Below are positions 8,326-17,919 of a stretch of 64,000 nucleotides of DNA, piece after piece. The stretch is from Deltaproteobacteria bacterium. GTDB taxonomy: Bacteria; Myxococcota; Myxococcia; Myxococcales; Anaeromyxobacteraceae. A model generated the notes under the pieces. That model did no database searches. It was not told the origin of the DNA and saw only the letters and a program-made list of their open reading frames with translations. Every line of letters starts with the position of its first letter. The first letter of the stretch is position 1. The DNA lies in NCBI GenBank assembly GCA_016214955.1, contig JACRMN010000017.1, positions 124,001 through 188,000 of the forward strand, given 5' to 3'. The translations under genes and the position numbers were made by a program.

Positions 8326-11324
8326 GCGGCACCCCCTTCCCGCTTCCAGGCTCGCGTCAGATCGTCCACCGGGGCCTCGAGCAGCGTGCGGCCGCCGAGC
8401 CGCAGCCGGAGCACGCCGCCGGCGTCGAAGCTGCCCAGCACCCCGTGGGGCACGCCCGCCAGCGCACCGCGGAGCCGGTCGAGCTCCCCGGGCCGGCAGG
8501 CGAGCAGGAAGCGGCCCGGGGTCTCGCCGTAGCAGAGCCCCTCCCAGCCGGTGCCGGGTGCGGCCGGAGCCGCCGAGAGGTCGGCCGCGAGGCCCAGGCC
8601 GCCGGCGCGGGCCATGAGGAAGAGCGCCGGGGCGAGGCCGCCGCGCCCCACCGCGTGGGCCGCGGCCACCAGCCCGGCGGCGATGGCCTCGCCCACCTTC
8701 CGGTAGCCAGGCCAGAGCTCGGCCGGCCGGCAGCGGGGCACCTCGCCGCCGGCGAGGCCGCGCGCGGCGGCCCACTCGGTGGCCCCCAGCTCCTCGCGGC
8801 TCTCGCCCACCGCCAGCAGCACCAGCCCGGGGCCGGAGGGCTCGAGCGTCACCGCGCGTCGAACGTCGCGGACGAGCGCGATGGTGGAGGCGAGCAGCGT
8901 CGGCGGGATGGAGATGCGCTTGCCGCCCACCACCGCGTCGTTCTTCATCGAGTCCTTGCCGCTGATGAGCGGCACCCCGTAGGCGAGGCAGATCTCCTGG
9001 AGCCCGCGGGAGGCGCGGACCAGCTGGGCGGCCTTCAGCCTGGCGTCGGGGTTGGAGGGGCCGGGCAGCGGGTCGGGCCAGCAGTAGTTGTCGAGGGCGG
9101 CGATGCGGTCGGTGCGGGCGCCGGCGGCGATCACCCGGCGCACCGCCAGGTCCACGCCGGCCTGGGCCATGGCGTGGGCGTCCTGGTCGGAGTAGCCCGG
9201 GAACACCGCCTCGGAGACGGCGTAGCCGGCCGGCGAGGCGTCGTGGGCCACCAGGAACACCGAGGCGTCGGAGGGCACGTCGCGGTGCACGCCCACCCAG
9301 GGCTTCACCACCGTGAGCGCCTTCACCTCGTGGTCGTAGGTGCGGCAGACGAGCTCGCTGGAGCGGAGGTTGTCGCGCGCCAGGAAGGCGGCGAGCTGGG
9401 CAGCGCCCTCGGCGGGCGTGGCCGGGGCGGCCAGCGGCGCGGCGGGCGCGGCCGGCCGCGGGGTCCACTCGGCCTCGATGCGCAGCGTCGGGTCGCCCTC
9501 GTGGAGGAAGTCGAGCGGCAGGAGCGCCACCACCTGGCCGCGGAAGCGGACCTCGAGGTGGCCGTCGTCGGTGAAGGCGCCGAGGTCGGTGGCCTCCACC
9601 TCGCGCAGCTTCGCCAGCGCCAGCAGCGCCGGCAGGCTCGAAGGCGGCACCGCCAGCGTCATCCGCTCCTGGGCCTCGGAGACCAGGATCTCCCAGGGCG
9701 CCAGCCCCTGGTACTTGAGGGGCGCGCCGGTGAGGTCGAGGCAGGCGCCGCCGGGCTGCTTCGCCATCTCGCCCACCGAGGAGGAGAGGCCGCCGGCGCC
9801 GTTGTCGGTGATGGCCGAGTAGAGCCCCTGCTCGCGGGCCTCGAGCAGGAAGTCGAACATCATCTTCTGGGTGATGGGGTCGCCGATCTGCACCGCCTGC
9901 ACCGGGCTCTCCTCGGTGAGCTCCGCCGAGGAGAAGGTGGCGCCGTGGATGCCGTCCTTGCCGATGCGGCCGCCCACCATGACGATGCGGTCGCCGGGCC
10001 GGGCCAGCTTCACGTGGGTGGGGCGGCCGGCGGAGACCGCCGGCATGCGCCCGACGGTGCCGCAGTAGACGAGCGGCTTCCCCAGGTAGCGCTCGTCGAA
10101 GAGCTCCCAGCCGCGGCCGTAGGGGATGCCCGACTGGTTGCCGCCGTCGATGACGCCGTGGTGCACCCCCTCGCGGATGCGGCGCGGGTGGAGCAGGCCG
10201 GGGGGCAGCTCGCCCTTCCAGGCCGGGGGCCCGAAGCAGTAGCCCCAGACGTTGGAGAGCAGGTCCGCGCCCAGGCCGGTGCCGAAGGGATCGCGGTTCA
10301 CGCCCACGATGCCGGTGATGGCGCCGCCGTACGGGTCGAGGGCCGAGGGGCTGTTGTGGGTCTCCACCTTGAAGACCAGGTGGTAGGCGTCGGTGGCGGC
10401 GATGACGCCGGCGTTGTCGTGGAACACCGAGACCAGCCAGCTCTTCCCCTCGCGGGCCACGATGGCCGCGTCCACGGCGCTGGTGGTGCCGCGGATGTAC
10501 TGCTTGAAGATGGAGCGGATCTCCTCCGGCTCCTTGCCGGCCTCGCGGTAGGTGACGTCGGCGTTGAAGATCTTGTGCTTGCAGTGCTCCGACCAGGTCT
10601 GGGCCAGGCACTCCAGCTCGGCGTCGGTGGGCGCGGCGCCCAGGCCCGCGGCCCGGCGGCGCGGCTCCTCCGCGGCCCGGGCGAAGAAGTCGCGCACCGC
10701 CTTCATCTCCTCCACGGAGAGGGCCAGGAGCTTCTCGCGCGAGAGCCTGGCCAGCGCCGCGTCGTCGAGCCCGGCGAGCGGCACGGTGGCGGTGGGGCGC
10801 GGGGCGTGCTCGGCCACCCGCGGCACCGTGAGGTCGGGCGCGCTCGCCTGCCACTCGCCGAAGGTCTGCACCCCGACCCGCTCGATGACCTCGTTGGCGA
10901 GCAGCCTGGTGGCGATGGCGGCCGCCTGCTCCCGGGTGACGCCGGAGAGGAGGTAGATCCGCGAGGCGTAGACGGCGCCGTGGTCGCCGAGCTTCCGGCC
11001 CAGCAGGTCCTCGATGGCCACCCGGGCCGACTTGCCCACCGGGTCGGTGACGCCGGGCCTGTAGCCCACCGAGACCGCCACGTCGAAGGGGCCGTCCTCC
11101 ACCCGGCCCACCGCCCCCTGGCGCACCACCGGGCCGGCGAACTCGGCGGCCACGCGGGCGGCGTCGGCCGGCGGCAGGGCCGGCTCCACGTGGTAGACGT
11201 CGCGGGTCCGGACGGCGCCGACGGCGACGCCCAGGTGCTCGCGGATGGCGCGCGCGACGGAGAGCCCGCGGCTGTCGGCGAAGCCGGCGCGGGTGGCGAT
11301 CTCGATGCGGGTGACGTCGGCCAC
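8322..11324 (-). CDS. purL: Phosphoribosylformylglycinamidine synthase, large subunit with PurS-like N-terminal domains
   Basis: PurL makes FGAM from FGAR with ATP and PurQ-derived ammonia. At 1000 residues it is much longer than the roughly 740-residue Bacillus PurL. The first 170 residues contain two PurS-like stretches (IEIATRAGFADSRGLSVA, and AVSVGYRPGVTDPVGKSA), then a linker, the catalytic segment TWSEHCKHKIFNADVTY, and two synthase-type halves. It lacks the amidotransferase domain, which is PurQ. GTG 11324 is chosen with GGAGG about 10 bases upstream; ATG 11357 would lie inside a plausible -10 box. Separate purS was not seen, consistent with fusion here. Confidence 0.93.
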   Translation of the reverse strand: MADVTRIEIATRAGFADSRGLSVARAIREHLGVAVGAVRTRDVYHVEPALPPADAARVAAEFAGPVVRQGAVGRVEDGPFDVAVSVGYRPGVTDPVGKSARVAIEDLLGRKLGDHGAVYASRIYLLSGVTREQAAAIATRLLANEVIERVGVQTFGEWQASAPDLTVPRVAEHAPRPTATVPLAGLDDAALARLSREKLLALSVEEMKAVRDFFARAAEEPRRRAAGLGAAPTDAELECLAQTWSEHCKHKIFNADVTYREAGKEPEEIRSIFKQYIRGTTSAVDAAIVAREGKSWLVSVFHDNAGVIAATDAYHLVFKVETHNSPSALDPYGGAITGIVGVNRDPFGTGLGADLLSNVWGYCFGPPAWKGELPPGLLHPRRIREGVHHGVIDGGNQSGIPYGRGWELFDERYLGKPLVYCGTVGRMPAVSAGRPTHVKLARPGDRIVMVGGRIGKDGIHGATFSSAELTEESPVQAVQIGDPITQKMMFDFLLEAREQGLYSAITDNGAGGLSSSVGEMAKQPGGACLDLTGAPLKYQGLAPWEILVSEAQERMTLAVPPSSLPALLALAKLREVEATDLGAFTDDGHLEVRFRGQVVALLPLDFLHEGDPTLRIEAEWTPRPAAPAAPLAAPATPAEGAAQLAAFLARDNLRSSELVCRTYDHEVKALTVVKPWVGVHRDVPSDASVFLVAHDASPAGYAVSEAVFPGYSDQDAHAMAQAGVDLAVRRVIAAGARTDRIAALDNYCWPDPLPGPSNPDARLKAAQLVRASRGLQEICLAYGVPLISGKDSMKNDAVVGGKRISIPPTLLASTIALVRDVRRAVTLEPSGPGLVLLAVGESREELGATEWAAARGLAGGEVPRCRPAELWPGYRKVGEAIAAGLVAAAHAVGRGGLAPALFLMARAGGLGLAADLSAAPAAPGTGWEGLCYGETPGRFLLACRPGELDRLRGALAGVPHGVLGSFDAGGVLRLRLGGRTLLEAPVDDLTRAWKREGGAA

Positions 11325-11354
11325 GGGGTTCGGAGCCTCCGGAAGGAAGGCGCC

Positions 11355-11384
11355 CATATACCCGATTCCAGGGGGGCGGGTCAG
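11355..11384 (-). promoter_or_regulatory. Candidate sigma-70 promoter for purL-purQ
   Basis: Read on the minus strand, CTGACC at 11384-11379 and TATATG at 11360-11355 are 18 bases apart and resemble -35 and -10 boxes. A transcript would start near 11347 and give a leader of about 20 bases containing GGAGG before the GTG at 11324. In a region this GC-rich a TATA-like run is unusual. No operator-like palindrome was seen beside it. Confidence 0.4.
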
Positions 11385-11480
11385 CGTCCGCCGCGGGGGC
11401 CAGGCGGGTGCCCGGGCAGCCGGCACCGGGGCGATCCTGGGACGTGCACCGGGGCCCTCCCTGGGTGAAGATAGGCGCCG

Positions 11481-14096
11481 ATGTCGACGGCCGTGTCCGC
11501 CCGCCGCAGGGAAGTCTTCGCCGCCGCCCGCATCGAGCGGGAGGCCTTCGTCCGCCTCGACCCCTCGCGGCTCCGCTTCTCGCTCGGCACCACGCCCGGC
11601 GACCCGCGGGTGCCGGTGCAGGTGACCGCCGAGGCCAGCGCCATCGCCCAGGGTGCCGCCGCCGACCTGGCCCTCTTCCTCTCCACCGTCCACCGCCACA
11701 TCGTGGCCGCTGACGACCTCGACCGGCTGGTGATGAGCGAGGGGTACGCGCTCCTGCCCATGCCCGCGCCCACGCTGGGACCGAGCGGCGGCGGGCTCGA
11801 CCTGCGCTCGGCCGCCGAGGCCGGCCAGGCGGCCCACCCGGCGCTCACCGGCGGCATCCTCTGCGCCTGGATGGGACCGGGAGGCCGCGGCCGCTCGCTC
11901 ACCGCCCTGTGGATCGAGGCCATGAAGAGCGCCCTCGCCGAGATGAAGGGGGCCGACCCGGAGGAGGAGACGCCGCTCATCGCCGCCCTGGCGCTCCACG
12001 GCGAGCTCCTGGCCGCGGCCGAGGGGGCGCGGGAGCGGCTGGCCGGGCCGCCGGTCGACAGGTACCTGCGCTCGGCGGTGGGGCTGGGGCTGTGGGTCGC
12101 GGCCCGCACCGGCCTGCAGCGCGCCTGGCGCGACGCCGGCAGGCCGCCGGCCGATCCGCTCCTGACGCGGGTGGAGGCCGTCCTGGCGCCGGGGCCCCTG
12201 CTCGGCCGGGCCAAGCTCACCGGCGTCACGCTCTACGGCTGCGATCTGGGCGCCGGCATGCCGCGAGCCGAGGAGGAGGTCTCGCGGCTCGCCGGTGGCG
12301 CCGACCCGGAGGCGGTGGTCGACGACCTGGCCTCGCTGCTCGCCTCCGACGCGGCCGCGTCGCAGCGGGCGTCGCTGGCGGTGGCGGTGGGCCGGATGCG
12401 CGACCTGCTCACCGGGGCGCTGCTGGCGGCCGAGCCCGGCGGCCACGGCAACCTGCTGGCGCCGCTGCGGCAGCGGCTCACCGCGCCCGGTGGGCTCCTG
12501 GAGGGGCTGGCCGAGGAGCCGGGGCGGCGGGCGCTCAAGGCCGAGCTGGCCGCGGGCGAGGCGCTGCCCGGCGAGGCCAGCCAGATCCTGGCCGAGGCGG
12601 GTCGGGTGTTGAAGCGCTGGCGGGGGCGCGACCCGGCGGCCGCCTTCGGCCTGGGGTTGCCGGCCGCCTGCCGCGAGTACGCCGGATGCGTCGCCTCGGC
12701 GCTCTGCGACGCCGCCCTGGAGCGCTGGATGCAGCCGGCGCGCCGCTCGCTCCTGCGGCGCACGGGCCAGGAGACCGAGGCCGGCGCCGACGCCGAGTGG
12801 GAGGGCGGGCGGCTCTACCGGATCTCGGCCCGCGGCGGCCCCATCTTGAAGCAGGCCCGCCAGCAGCGCCACGGGCAGCTCTTCGCCGACGTCAAGGACT
12901 TCACCCGCCGCACCGGGCTCCTGGGCCAGGCGCCCATGGCCGAGTTCCTGCGCACCGAGTTCTACGGGCCCATCCTGGCCGCCGCCAAGCGCTTCTACGG
13001 CGGCATGAGCCACCTCTCCGACCGCGGCGGCGTCTCGCTCAACAACCTGCTGGGCGACGCCATCTCCTTCACCGGCGACATCGAGTCGCTGGTGGCGCTG
13101 GCCATGGAGGTGCGCCGCATCCTGGCCGACTACCAGACGCGGCTCCTGCGCCAGGTGTCGAACGAGAGCGTGGCCCGGCAGCTCGCCGAGATCGACTCGC
13201 GCCACCGCGAGGGCGTGGCCCGCGTGCGCCGCGACGCGTCCCGGGCGCGCGCCGCGCTGGAGCAGGCGCCACCGGGCACCGCCGCCCAGGTGGAGGCGCT
13301 GGCGCAGGTGGCGCGCCTGGCCGGCGAGGAGGAACGGCTGGGGCGCGAGCGCGAGCAGGCGCTGGCCAGGGCCCGGGGCGAGGGGCTGGAGGCCGGCGTC
13401 TTCATCTCCTTCGGCGCGCCGCCGCAGGTGGTGCTCATCGACGACGAGGTCTTCGGCCAGAACCGGGTGGCCATCGGCGACAAGATCAACGAGTCGGCCC
13501 GAGGCACCACCCGCTCGCCGCTGGGCCGGGCCCGCGCCGACGGCGAGCTCCTGGCGGCGCGCGCCGCCCGCAAGAGCGCTCGCCTGGCCCACGCCTGGGC
13601 GGTGTTCGTGGACCACCCGCTCACCGTGGCGCTGCCGGCCCACGTGGAGCGGGAGGCGCTGGCCGCGGCCCGCTCCGGCGACACCGCCGGCGCGCTCCAG
13701 GCGGCGGCCGGCCCGCTGCGCGAGGCGCTGGCCCAGGCGGCGCGCGGCCTGGGCTCGGAGGAGCCGGGCGAGCTCTACAACGCCGGCGCCGCCCTCTCCC
13801 AGGAGGCCCTCGACGCCTTCCTCGAGGCCACCCGCAAGGCGCGCATCGTCCGCGAGGTGGTGCTCGACCCGGCGGCGGTGCCGGCGGAGCTGCTGGCCCG
13901 CTGGTTCTACGGCACGGCGCCGCAGCCGCTGGTGGCCACCTTCCAGACCGACGGCCGCCCGGCCGAGCTCTTCCGCCGCGTCGGGCGCGCCGCCATGAAG
14001 GGGCTCGGCGACGTGCCGGTGTGGGAGATCGCCGCCGGGCCCGGTGCCGAGGCGCTGGTGCGCACCCTGGGCGCGGGCTGGCTCCAGCTGGAGTAG
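11481..14096 (+). CDS. Large protein with a divergent class III nucleotide-cyclase domain and coiled-coil insertion
   Basis: I do not recognise a named family for this 871-residue protein. Residues 1-440 are helical and Ala/Leu-rich with no clear domain. From about 465 there is a cyclase-like signature: LFADVKDFT (Asp470, the first metal ligand), a helix AEFLRTEFYGPILAAAKRFYGG, then LNNLLGDAISFTGDI (Asp526, the second metal ligand). An insertion rich in Arg, Glu and Ala (about 545-640) looks like a coiled coil. The fold resumes at GVFISFGAPPQVVLIDD and AIGDKINESAR, where Asn670 and Arg674 match the transition-state pair of GDxVNxAAR. About 200 further residues follow. No signal peptide or membrane segment is seen, so it is probably cytoplasmic. 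It could be an inactive relative. Confidence 0.7.
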   Translation: MSTAVSARRREVFAAARIEREAFVRLDPSRLRFSLGTTPGDPRVPVQVTAEASAIAQGAAADLALFLSTVHRHIVAADDLDRLVMSEGYALLPMPAPTLGPSGGGLDLRSAAEAGQAAHPALTGGILCAWMGPGGRGRSLTALWIEAMKSALAEMKGADPEEETPLIAALALHGELLAAAEGARERLAGPPVDRYLRSAVGLGLWVAARTGLQRAWRDAGRPPADPLLTRVEAVLAPGPLLGRAKLTGVTLYGCDLGAGMPRAEEEVSRLAGGADPEAVVDDLASLLASDAAASQRASLAVAVGRMRDLLTGALLAAEPGGHGNLLAPLRQRLTAPGGLLEGLAEEPGRRALKAELAAGEALPGEASQILAEAGRVLKRWRGRDPAAAFGLGLPAACREYAGCVASALCDAALERWMQPARRSLLRRTGQETEAGADAEWEGGRLYRISARGGPILKQARQQRHGQLFADVKDFTRRTGLLGQAPMAEFLRTEFYGPILAAAKRFYGGMSHLSDRGGVSLNNLLGDAISFTGDIESLVALAMEVRRILADYQTRLLRQVSNESVARQLAEIDSRHREGVARVRRDASRARAALEQAPPGTAAQVEALAQVARLAGEEERLGREREQALARARGEGLEAGVFISFGAPPQVVLIDDEVFGQNRVAIGDKINESARGTTRSPLGRARADGELLAARAARKSARLAHAWAVFVDHPLTVALPAHVEREALAAARSGDTAGALQAAAGPLREALAQAARGLGSEEPGELYNAGAALSQEALDAFLEATRKARIVREVVLDPAAVPAELLARWFYGTAPQPLVATFQTDGRPAELFRRVGRAAMKGLGDVPVWEIAAGPGAEALVRTLGAGWLQLE

Positions 14097-14137
14097 CGGC
14101 CCGAGCGGGGCACGTTGAGCGCGAGGGCGCCCGCGTT

Positions 14138-15004
14138 ATGGTCGCTGCCGTGCAGGACTCGCTCCCTGTCGCGGCGCTCGCGGCGCTCCTGGCCGCGCTG
14201 GCGGCCCTCGCCCTCTGGGCCTGGCTCCGCCGCCGGGGCCGGCTGCCGGGGAGGCGGCGCTGGCGGCCGGTCCGCCCGCCGCTGCCGGTGGTGCTGGTGC
14301 ACGGCCTCTTCGGCTTCGACGAGCTGGCCATCGGCAGGAAGCGCCACGCCTACTTCCGCGGGATCACCCCCCGGCTCCAGAAGGCGGGCCGCAAGGTGAT
14401 CCAGGCGCGACTCCCGGCGGCTGGCAGCGTGGAGCGGCGGGCCGAGGCGCTCGCCGCCGCGGTGCGGGCGCTCCCCGACCGGCGGGTCATCCTGCTCGCC
14501 CACAGCATGGGCGGGCTCGACGCCCGCCACGCCATCGCCCGGCTGGGCCTCGCCCCGCGGGTGGCGGCGCTGGTGAGCGTGGGGACCCCGCACCGCGGCA
14601 CGCCGCTCGCCGACCTGACGGCCGACCTCGCCGGCCGCCTGGGCATCGTCCGGGCCCTGGCCTTCGCCGGCGTGAGCCTGGAGGCGCTGCGCGACCTCAC
14701 CGGCGAGCGGCTCCTGCGGTTCAACGAGGAGGCGGCCGACGTCCGCTCGGTGGCCTATGCCAGCGTGGTGGGCACCGTCCGGCGCAAGCGCCGCGTCCAC
14801 CCGCTGCTCCTCCCGGGCCACCTGTGGCTGGCCGAGAAGAGCGGCGACAACGACGGCGTGGTGCCCGCCGACTCCCAGCGCTGGGGCGAGGTGGTGACCG
14901 AGATCGACGCCGACCACTGGGCGCAGATCGGCTGGTCGCGGCACTTCGACGCCGGCCGCTTCTACGTCCGAATCCTGGAGGAGCTCGAGGCCTCCGGGCT
15001 GTAG
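14138..15004 (+). CDS. Membrane-anchored lipase-like alpha/beta hydrolase
   Basis: This 288-residue protein has an N-terminal hydrophobic anchor (residues 8-30, Ala/Leu-rich) then an alpha/beta hydrolase of the bacterial triacylglycerol-lipase type. The oxyanion strand is PVVLVHGLFGFDELAIG, the nucleophile is Ser123 in LLAHSMGGLDARHA, and the acid and base are probably Asp in KSGDNDGVVPADS and His in DADHWAQIG. The segment SVGTPHRGTPLAD is also characteristic of lipases. The anchor suggests inner-membrane attachment with a periplasmic domain. It begins 41 bases after the cyclase-like gene; co-transcription is possible. Lipid substrate is inferred only from family. Confidence 0.85.
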   Translation: MVAAVQDSLPVAALAALLAALAALALWAWLRRRGRLPGRRRWRPVRPPLPVVLVHGLFGFDELAIGRKRHAYFRGITPRLQKAGRKVIQARLPAAGSVERRAEALAAAVRALPDRRVILLAHSMGGLDARHAIARLGLAPRVAALVSVGTPHRGTPLADLTADLAGRLGIVRALAFAGVSLEALRDLTGERLLRFNEEAADVRSVAYASVVGTVRRKRRVHPLLLPGHLWLAEKSGDNDGVVPADSQRWGEVVTEIDADHWAQIGWSRHFDAGRFYVRILEELEASGL

Positions 15005-15131
15005 GCCGCTCCTCCCGTCACCCCTCGCCTGCGCCCGCTCACCGCCCGGATCCGACCGGTCCCGGGAGCGGCGCCTCGGCCGGGACCACTGGCGCCTACC
15101 ATCGCCGGAGTCGCCCCCCGCGGAGGTCGCC

Positions 15132-15668
15132 ATGTTCGAGCAGTTCCAGGCCCGCGCGCAGGCCGTGAGCGCCGAGGTCCACCGCTTCGCGGGCGCCGGC
15201 CCGGCGCTCGACTTCGTCGTGCACACGCTGCTGGCCGAGGGGGTGGCGCCCGAGCCCGGGCGCCGTGCCGTCTGGTGCCCGGGGCCCATCCTCGGCCCTC
15301 CCGAGCCGGAGCGCCTGGCGCGCGAGCTGCCCGGCCTCACCTTCGAGGTCACCCGGGCCGCCGCCGCCGAGAGCAAGGTGGGCGTGAGCGAGCTCGACTG
15401 GGCGATCGCCGACACGGGCACCCTGGCCCAGGACGCCACCGATCCGCGGCGCCGCCTGCCCTCGATGCTCACCGAGACCCACCTGGCCGTCTTCCGCACC
15501 GCCTCCCTGGTGCCCGACCTGGCGACGCTGCTGGCGCGCGTCGACCCGCGCCGGATGCGCTACCTCACCTGCATCACCGGCCCCTCCCGCACCGCCGACA
15601 TCGAGCGGGTGCTCACCATCGGCGTCCACGGCCCCAGGCGGCTGCTGGTCGTCGCCGTCGACGCCTGA
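15132..15668 (+). CDS. lutC: LutC-type LUD-domain protein of lactate oxidation
   Basis: LutC is one of three proteins of the LutABC L-lactate oxidation complex. The 178-residue protein has the LUD-domain pattern: ELDWAIADTGTLAQDA in the middle, MLTETHLAVFRTASLVPDL and the ending TCITGPSRTADIERVLTIGVHGPRRLLVVAVD, where the GPSRTADIE stretch is the family hallmark. It lies 10 bases before the LutB-LutA fusion gene, so the two form an operon. No lactate permease or LldR regulator is adjacent in this window. Confidence 0.92.
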   Translation: MFEQFQARAQAVSAEVHRFAGAGPALDFVVHTLLAEGVAPEPGRRAVWCPGPILGPPEPERLARELPGLTFEVTRAAAAESKVGVSELDWAIADTGTLAQDATDPRRRLPSMLTETHLAVFRTASLVPDLATLLARVDPRRMRYLTCITGPSRTADIERVLTIGVHGPRRLLVVAVDA

Positions 15669-15678
15669 GGAGCGCGCC

Positions 15679-17820
15679 ATGGCCGACCGCACCGGTTTCC
15701 ACGAGCACATCGCCGAGGCGCTGCAGAACCCCAACCTCGCCGGCGCCCTGGGCCGCTTCAGCGAGGCCTACGCCATCTCGCGGGCCAAGGCCTACGAGGG
15801 CATCGACTTCGAGAAGCTGCGCGACCAGATCGTCGAGGCCAAGGGCAACGCCGCCGGCAAGCTCGACGTCCTGGCCGGGCGCTTCGAGGCCGAGGCCACC
15901 CGGGCCGGCGCCCGCGTCTTCCGGGCGGGGAGCCCGGAGGAGGCCCGCGACTACATCCTCCGGCTCTGCCGCGACAGGGGCGTGAAGCGGGTGGTGAAGT
16001 CCAAGTCCATGGCCACCGAGGAGATCCACCTCAACCAGGCCCTGGAGAAGGAGGGGATGCGGGTCAAGGAGACCGATCTCGGCGAGTGGATCATCCAGCT
16101 CGCCGGCCAGCGCCCCAGCCACATGGTCATGCCGGCCATCCACATGACCAAGGAGGAGGTGGCGGCCATCTTCTCCAAGGAGGTGAAGGAGCGGCTGGCG
16201 GCCGACATCCCGCGGCTGGTGGCGGTGGCCCGCCAGGAGCTGCGAGAGGAGTTCCTCCAGGCCGACCTGGGCATCAGCGGCGCCAACCTGGCGGTGGCCG
16301 AGACCGGCTCGCTGGTGATCCTCACCAACGAGGGCAACGCCCGCCTGGTGACCACGCTCCCCCGCATCCACGTGGCGGTGGTGGGCGTGGAGAAGCTGGT
16401 GGAGCGCATGGCCGACGTGGTGCCGGTGGTGCGGGCCCTGCCGCGCAGCGCCACCTCCCAGCTCCTCACCAGCTACCTCTCGGTCCTCACCGGCCCGGCC
16501 CCCGGGCCCGAGGGCGAGCAGAAGGAGCTGCACGTCGTCCTGCTCGACAACCGCCGCACCGCCATGGGGGCCGACCCGCGCTTCGCCCAGGCGCTGCGCT
16601 GCATCCGCTGCGCCTCGTGCCTCAACGTCTGCCCCGTGTTCCGGCTGGTGGGAGGCCACGTCTTCGGCGACGTCTACACCGGCGGCATCGGCGCCATCCT
16701 CACCGCCTGGTTCGACGCCCTCGAGGCCTCGGAGCACATCCAGGGGCTCTGCATCCAGTGCGGCAACTGCACCCAGGTGTGCCCGGCGCGCATCGACATC
16801 CCCGAGATGGTGGTGGAGCTGCGGCGCCGCCTGGCGAAGGAGCAGGGGCAGCCTCTGCTGCAGAAGGGCATCTTCCGCATCGTCAACGACCGCCGGCTCT
16901 TCCACTCCATGCTGCGCGCCGCCTCGCTGGCGCAGAAGCCCTTCGCCCGCGACGGCATGATCCGCCACCTGCCGTTCTTCCTCTCGGGCCTGGCCGAGTT
17001 CCGCTCCCTGCCGGCCATCGCCCGTCGGCCCTTCCGCGACCGCTTCCGCGAGATCGAGCAGCCGCGGGGGCTCTCCGAGAAGGTGGCCTTCTACGCCGGC
17101 TGCCTCGTCGACTTCGCCTACCCGGGCACCGGCGAGGCGGTGGTGAAGGTGCTGAACCGCGCCGGCATCGAGGTGGTGTTCCCCGAGGCCCAGACCTGTT
17201 GCGGCGCCCCGGCCCGCTACGCCGGCTCCTTCGCGGTGGCGGCGCAGAACGCCAGGGACAACGTGGCGGCGCTGGAGGGCGCCGGGGCCAGCGCCGTGGT
17301 CTCGGCCTGCCCCACCTGCACGGTGGCCCTCACCCGGGAGATGGCGGAGACGCTGGAGGCCGAGGGCGAGCACGAGTGGGCGGTGCGCGCCCGCAAGCTG
17401 GGCGAGAAGGTGGTGGACTTCTCCACCCTGGTGAAGCGGCTGGTGGACCAGGGCCGCCTCCGGCTCGTGCCCGGCGAGGGGCTGCCGGCGGTCACCTACC
17501 ACGACTCCTGCCACCTGAAGCGCACGCTCCGCGCCGAGAAGCCGCCGCGCCAGCTCCTCCAGGCGGTGGGCCACGAGGTGAAGGAGATGTTCGAGAGCGA
17601 CATGTGCTGCGGCATGGGCGGCAGCTACTCGCTCAAGTTCCCCGAGATCTCCAAGCCCATCCTCACCCGCAAGCTGGAGAGCATCCGCAAGACCGGCTGC
17701 GGGACCGTGGCCCTCGACTGCCCCGGCTGCGCCATGCAGATCCAGGGCGGCCTCCACAAGGCCGGCGACGCCGTGCAGGTGCGCCACCTGGCCGAGATCG
17801 TGGCCGAGCGGCTGGCGTAG
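15679..17820 (+). CDS. LutB-LutA fusion, iron-sulfur lactate oxidation protein
   Basis: This 713-residue protein joins two usual Lut subunits. Residues 1-300 are a LutB LUD domain (RVVKSKSMATEEIHLN, ADLGISGANLAVAETGSL). Residues about 305-375 carry two 4Fe-4S sets, CIRCASCLNVCP and CIQCGNCTQVCP. The C-terminal 250 residues are LutA-like with two CCG motifs (TCCGAPARYAGSF and MCCGMGGSYSLKFPE) and further cysteine segments SACPTCTVAL and LDCPGCAMQ. It oxidises lactate to pyruvate with LutC, delivering electrons to a carrier not identified here. Such fusions are known in delta-proteobacteria and other anaerobes. All expected cysteine motifs are intact. Confidence 0.92.
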   Translation: MADRTGFHEHIAEALQNPNLAGALGRFSEAYAISRAKAYEGIDFEKLRDQIVEAKGNAAGKLDVLAGRFEAEATRAGARVFRAGSPEEARDYILRLCRDRGVKRVVKSKSMATEEIHLNQALEKEGMRVKETDLGEWIIQLAGQRPSHMVMPAIHMTKEEVAAIFSKEVKERLAADIPRLVAVARQELREEFLQADLGISGANLAVAETGSLVILTNEGNARLVTTLPRIHVAVVGVEKLVERMADVVPVVRALPRSATSQLLTSYLSVLTGPAPGPEGEQKELHVVLLDNRRTAMGADPRFAQALRCIRCASCLNVCPVFRLVGGHVFGDVYTGGIGAILTAWFDALEASEHIQGLCIQCGNCTQVCPARIDIPEMVVELRRRLAKEQGQPLLQKGIFRIVNDRRLFHSMLRAASLAQKPFARDGMIRHLPFFLSGLAEFRSLPAIARRPFRDRFREIEQPRGLSEKVAFYAGCLVDFAYPGTGEAVVKVLNRAGIEVVFPEAQTCCGAPARYAGSFAVAAQNARDNVAALEGAGASAVVSACPTCTVALTREMAETLEAEGEHEWAVRARKLGEKVVDFSTLVKRLVDQGRLRLVPGEGLPAVTYHDSCHLKRTLRAEKPPRQLLQAVGHEVKEMFESDMCCGMGGSYSLKFPEISKPILTRKLESIRKTGCGTVALDCPGCAMQIQGGLHKAGDAVQVRHLAEIVAERLA

Positions 17821-17919
17821 GAGGCGGCGGCCCGCCGGGGCGCGCCGGAGGGCCACGCCCGCCGGCGCGACGGCGTCCGGTTTCCCTCGGGCGCACCGGC
17901 GTGATAAGCCCCGCCGGCC

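Noticed and set aside
11325-11357. ATG at 11357 as the purL start
   Set aside because: It falls inside the TATATG that looks like the -10 box and has no ribosome-binding site; GTG 11324 has GGAGG in the right place.
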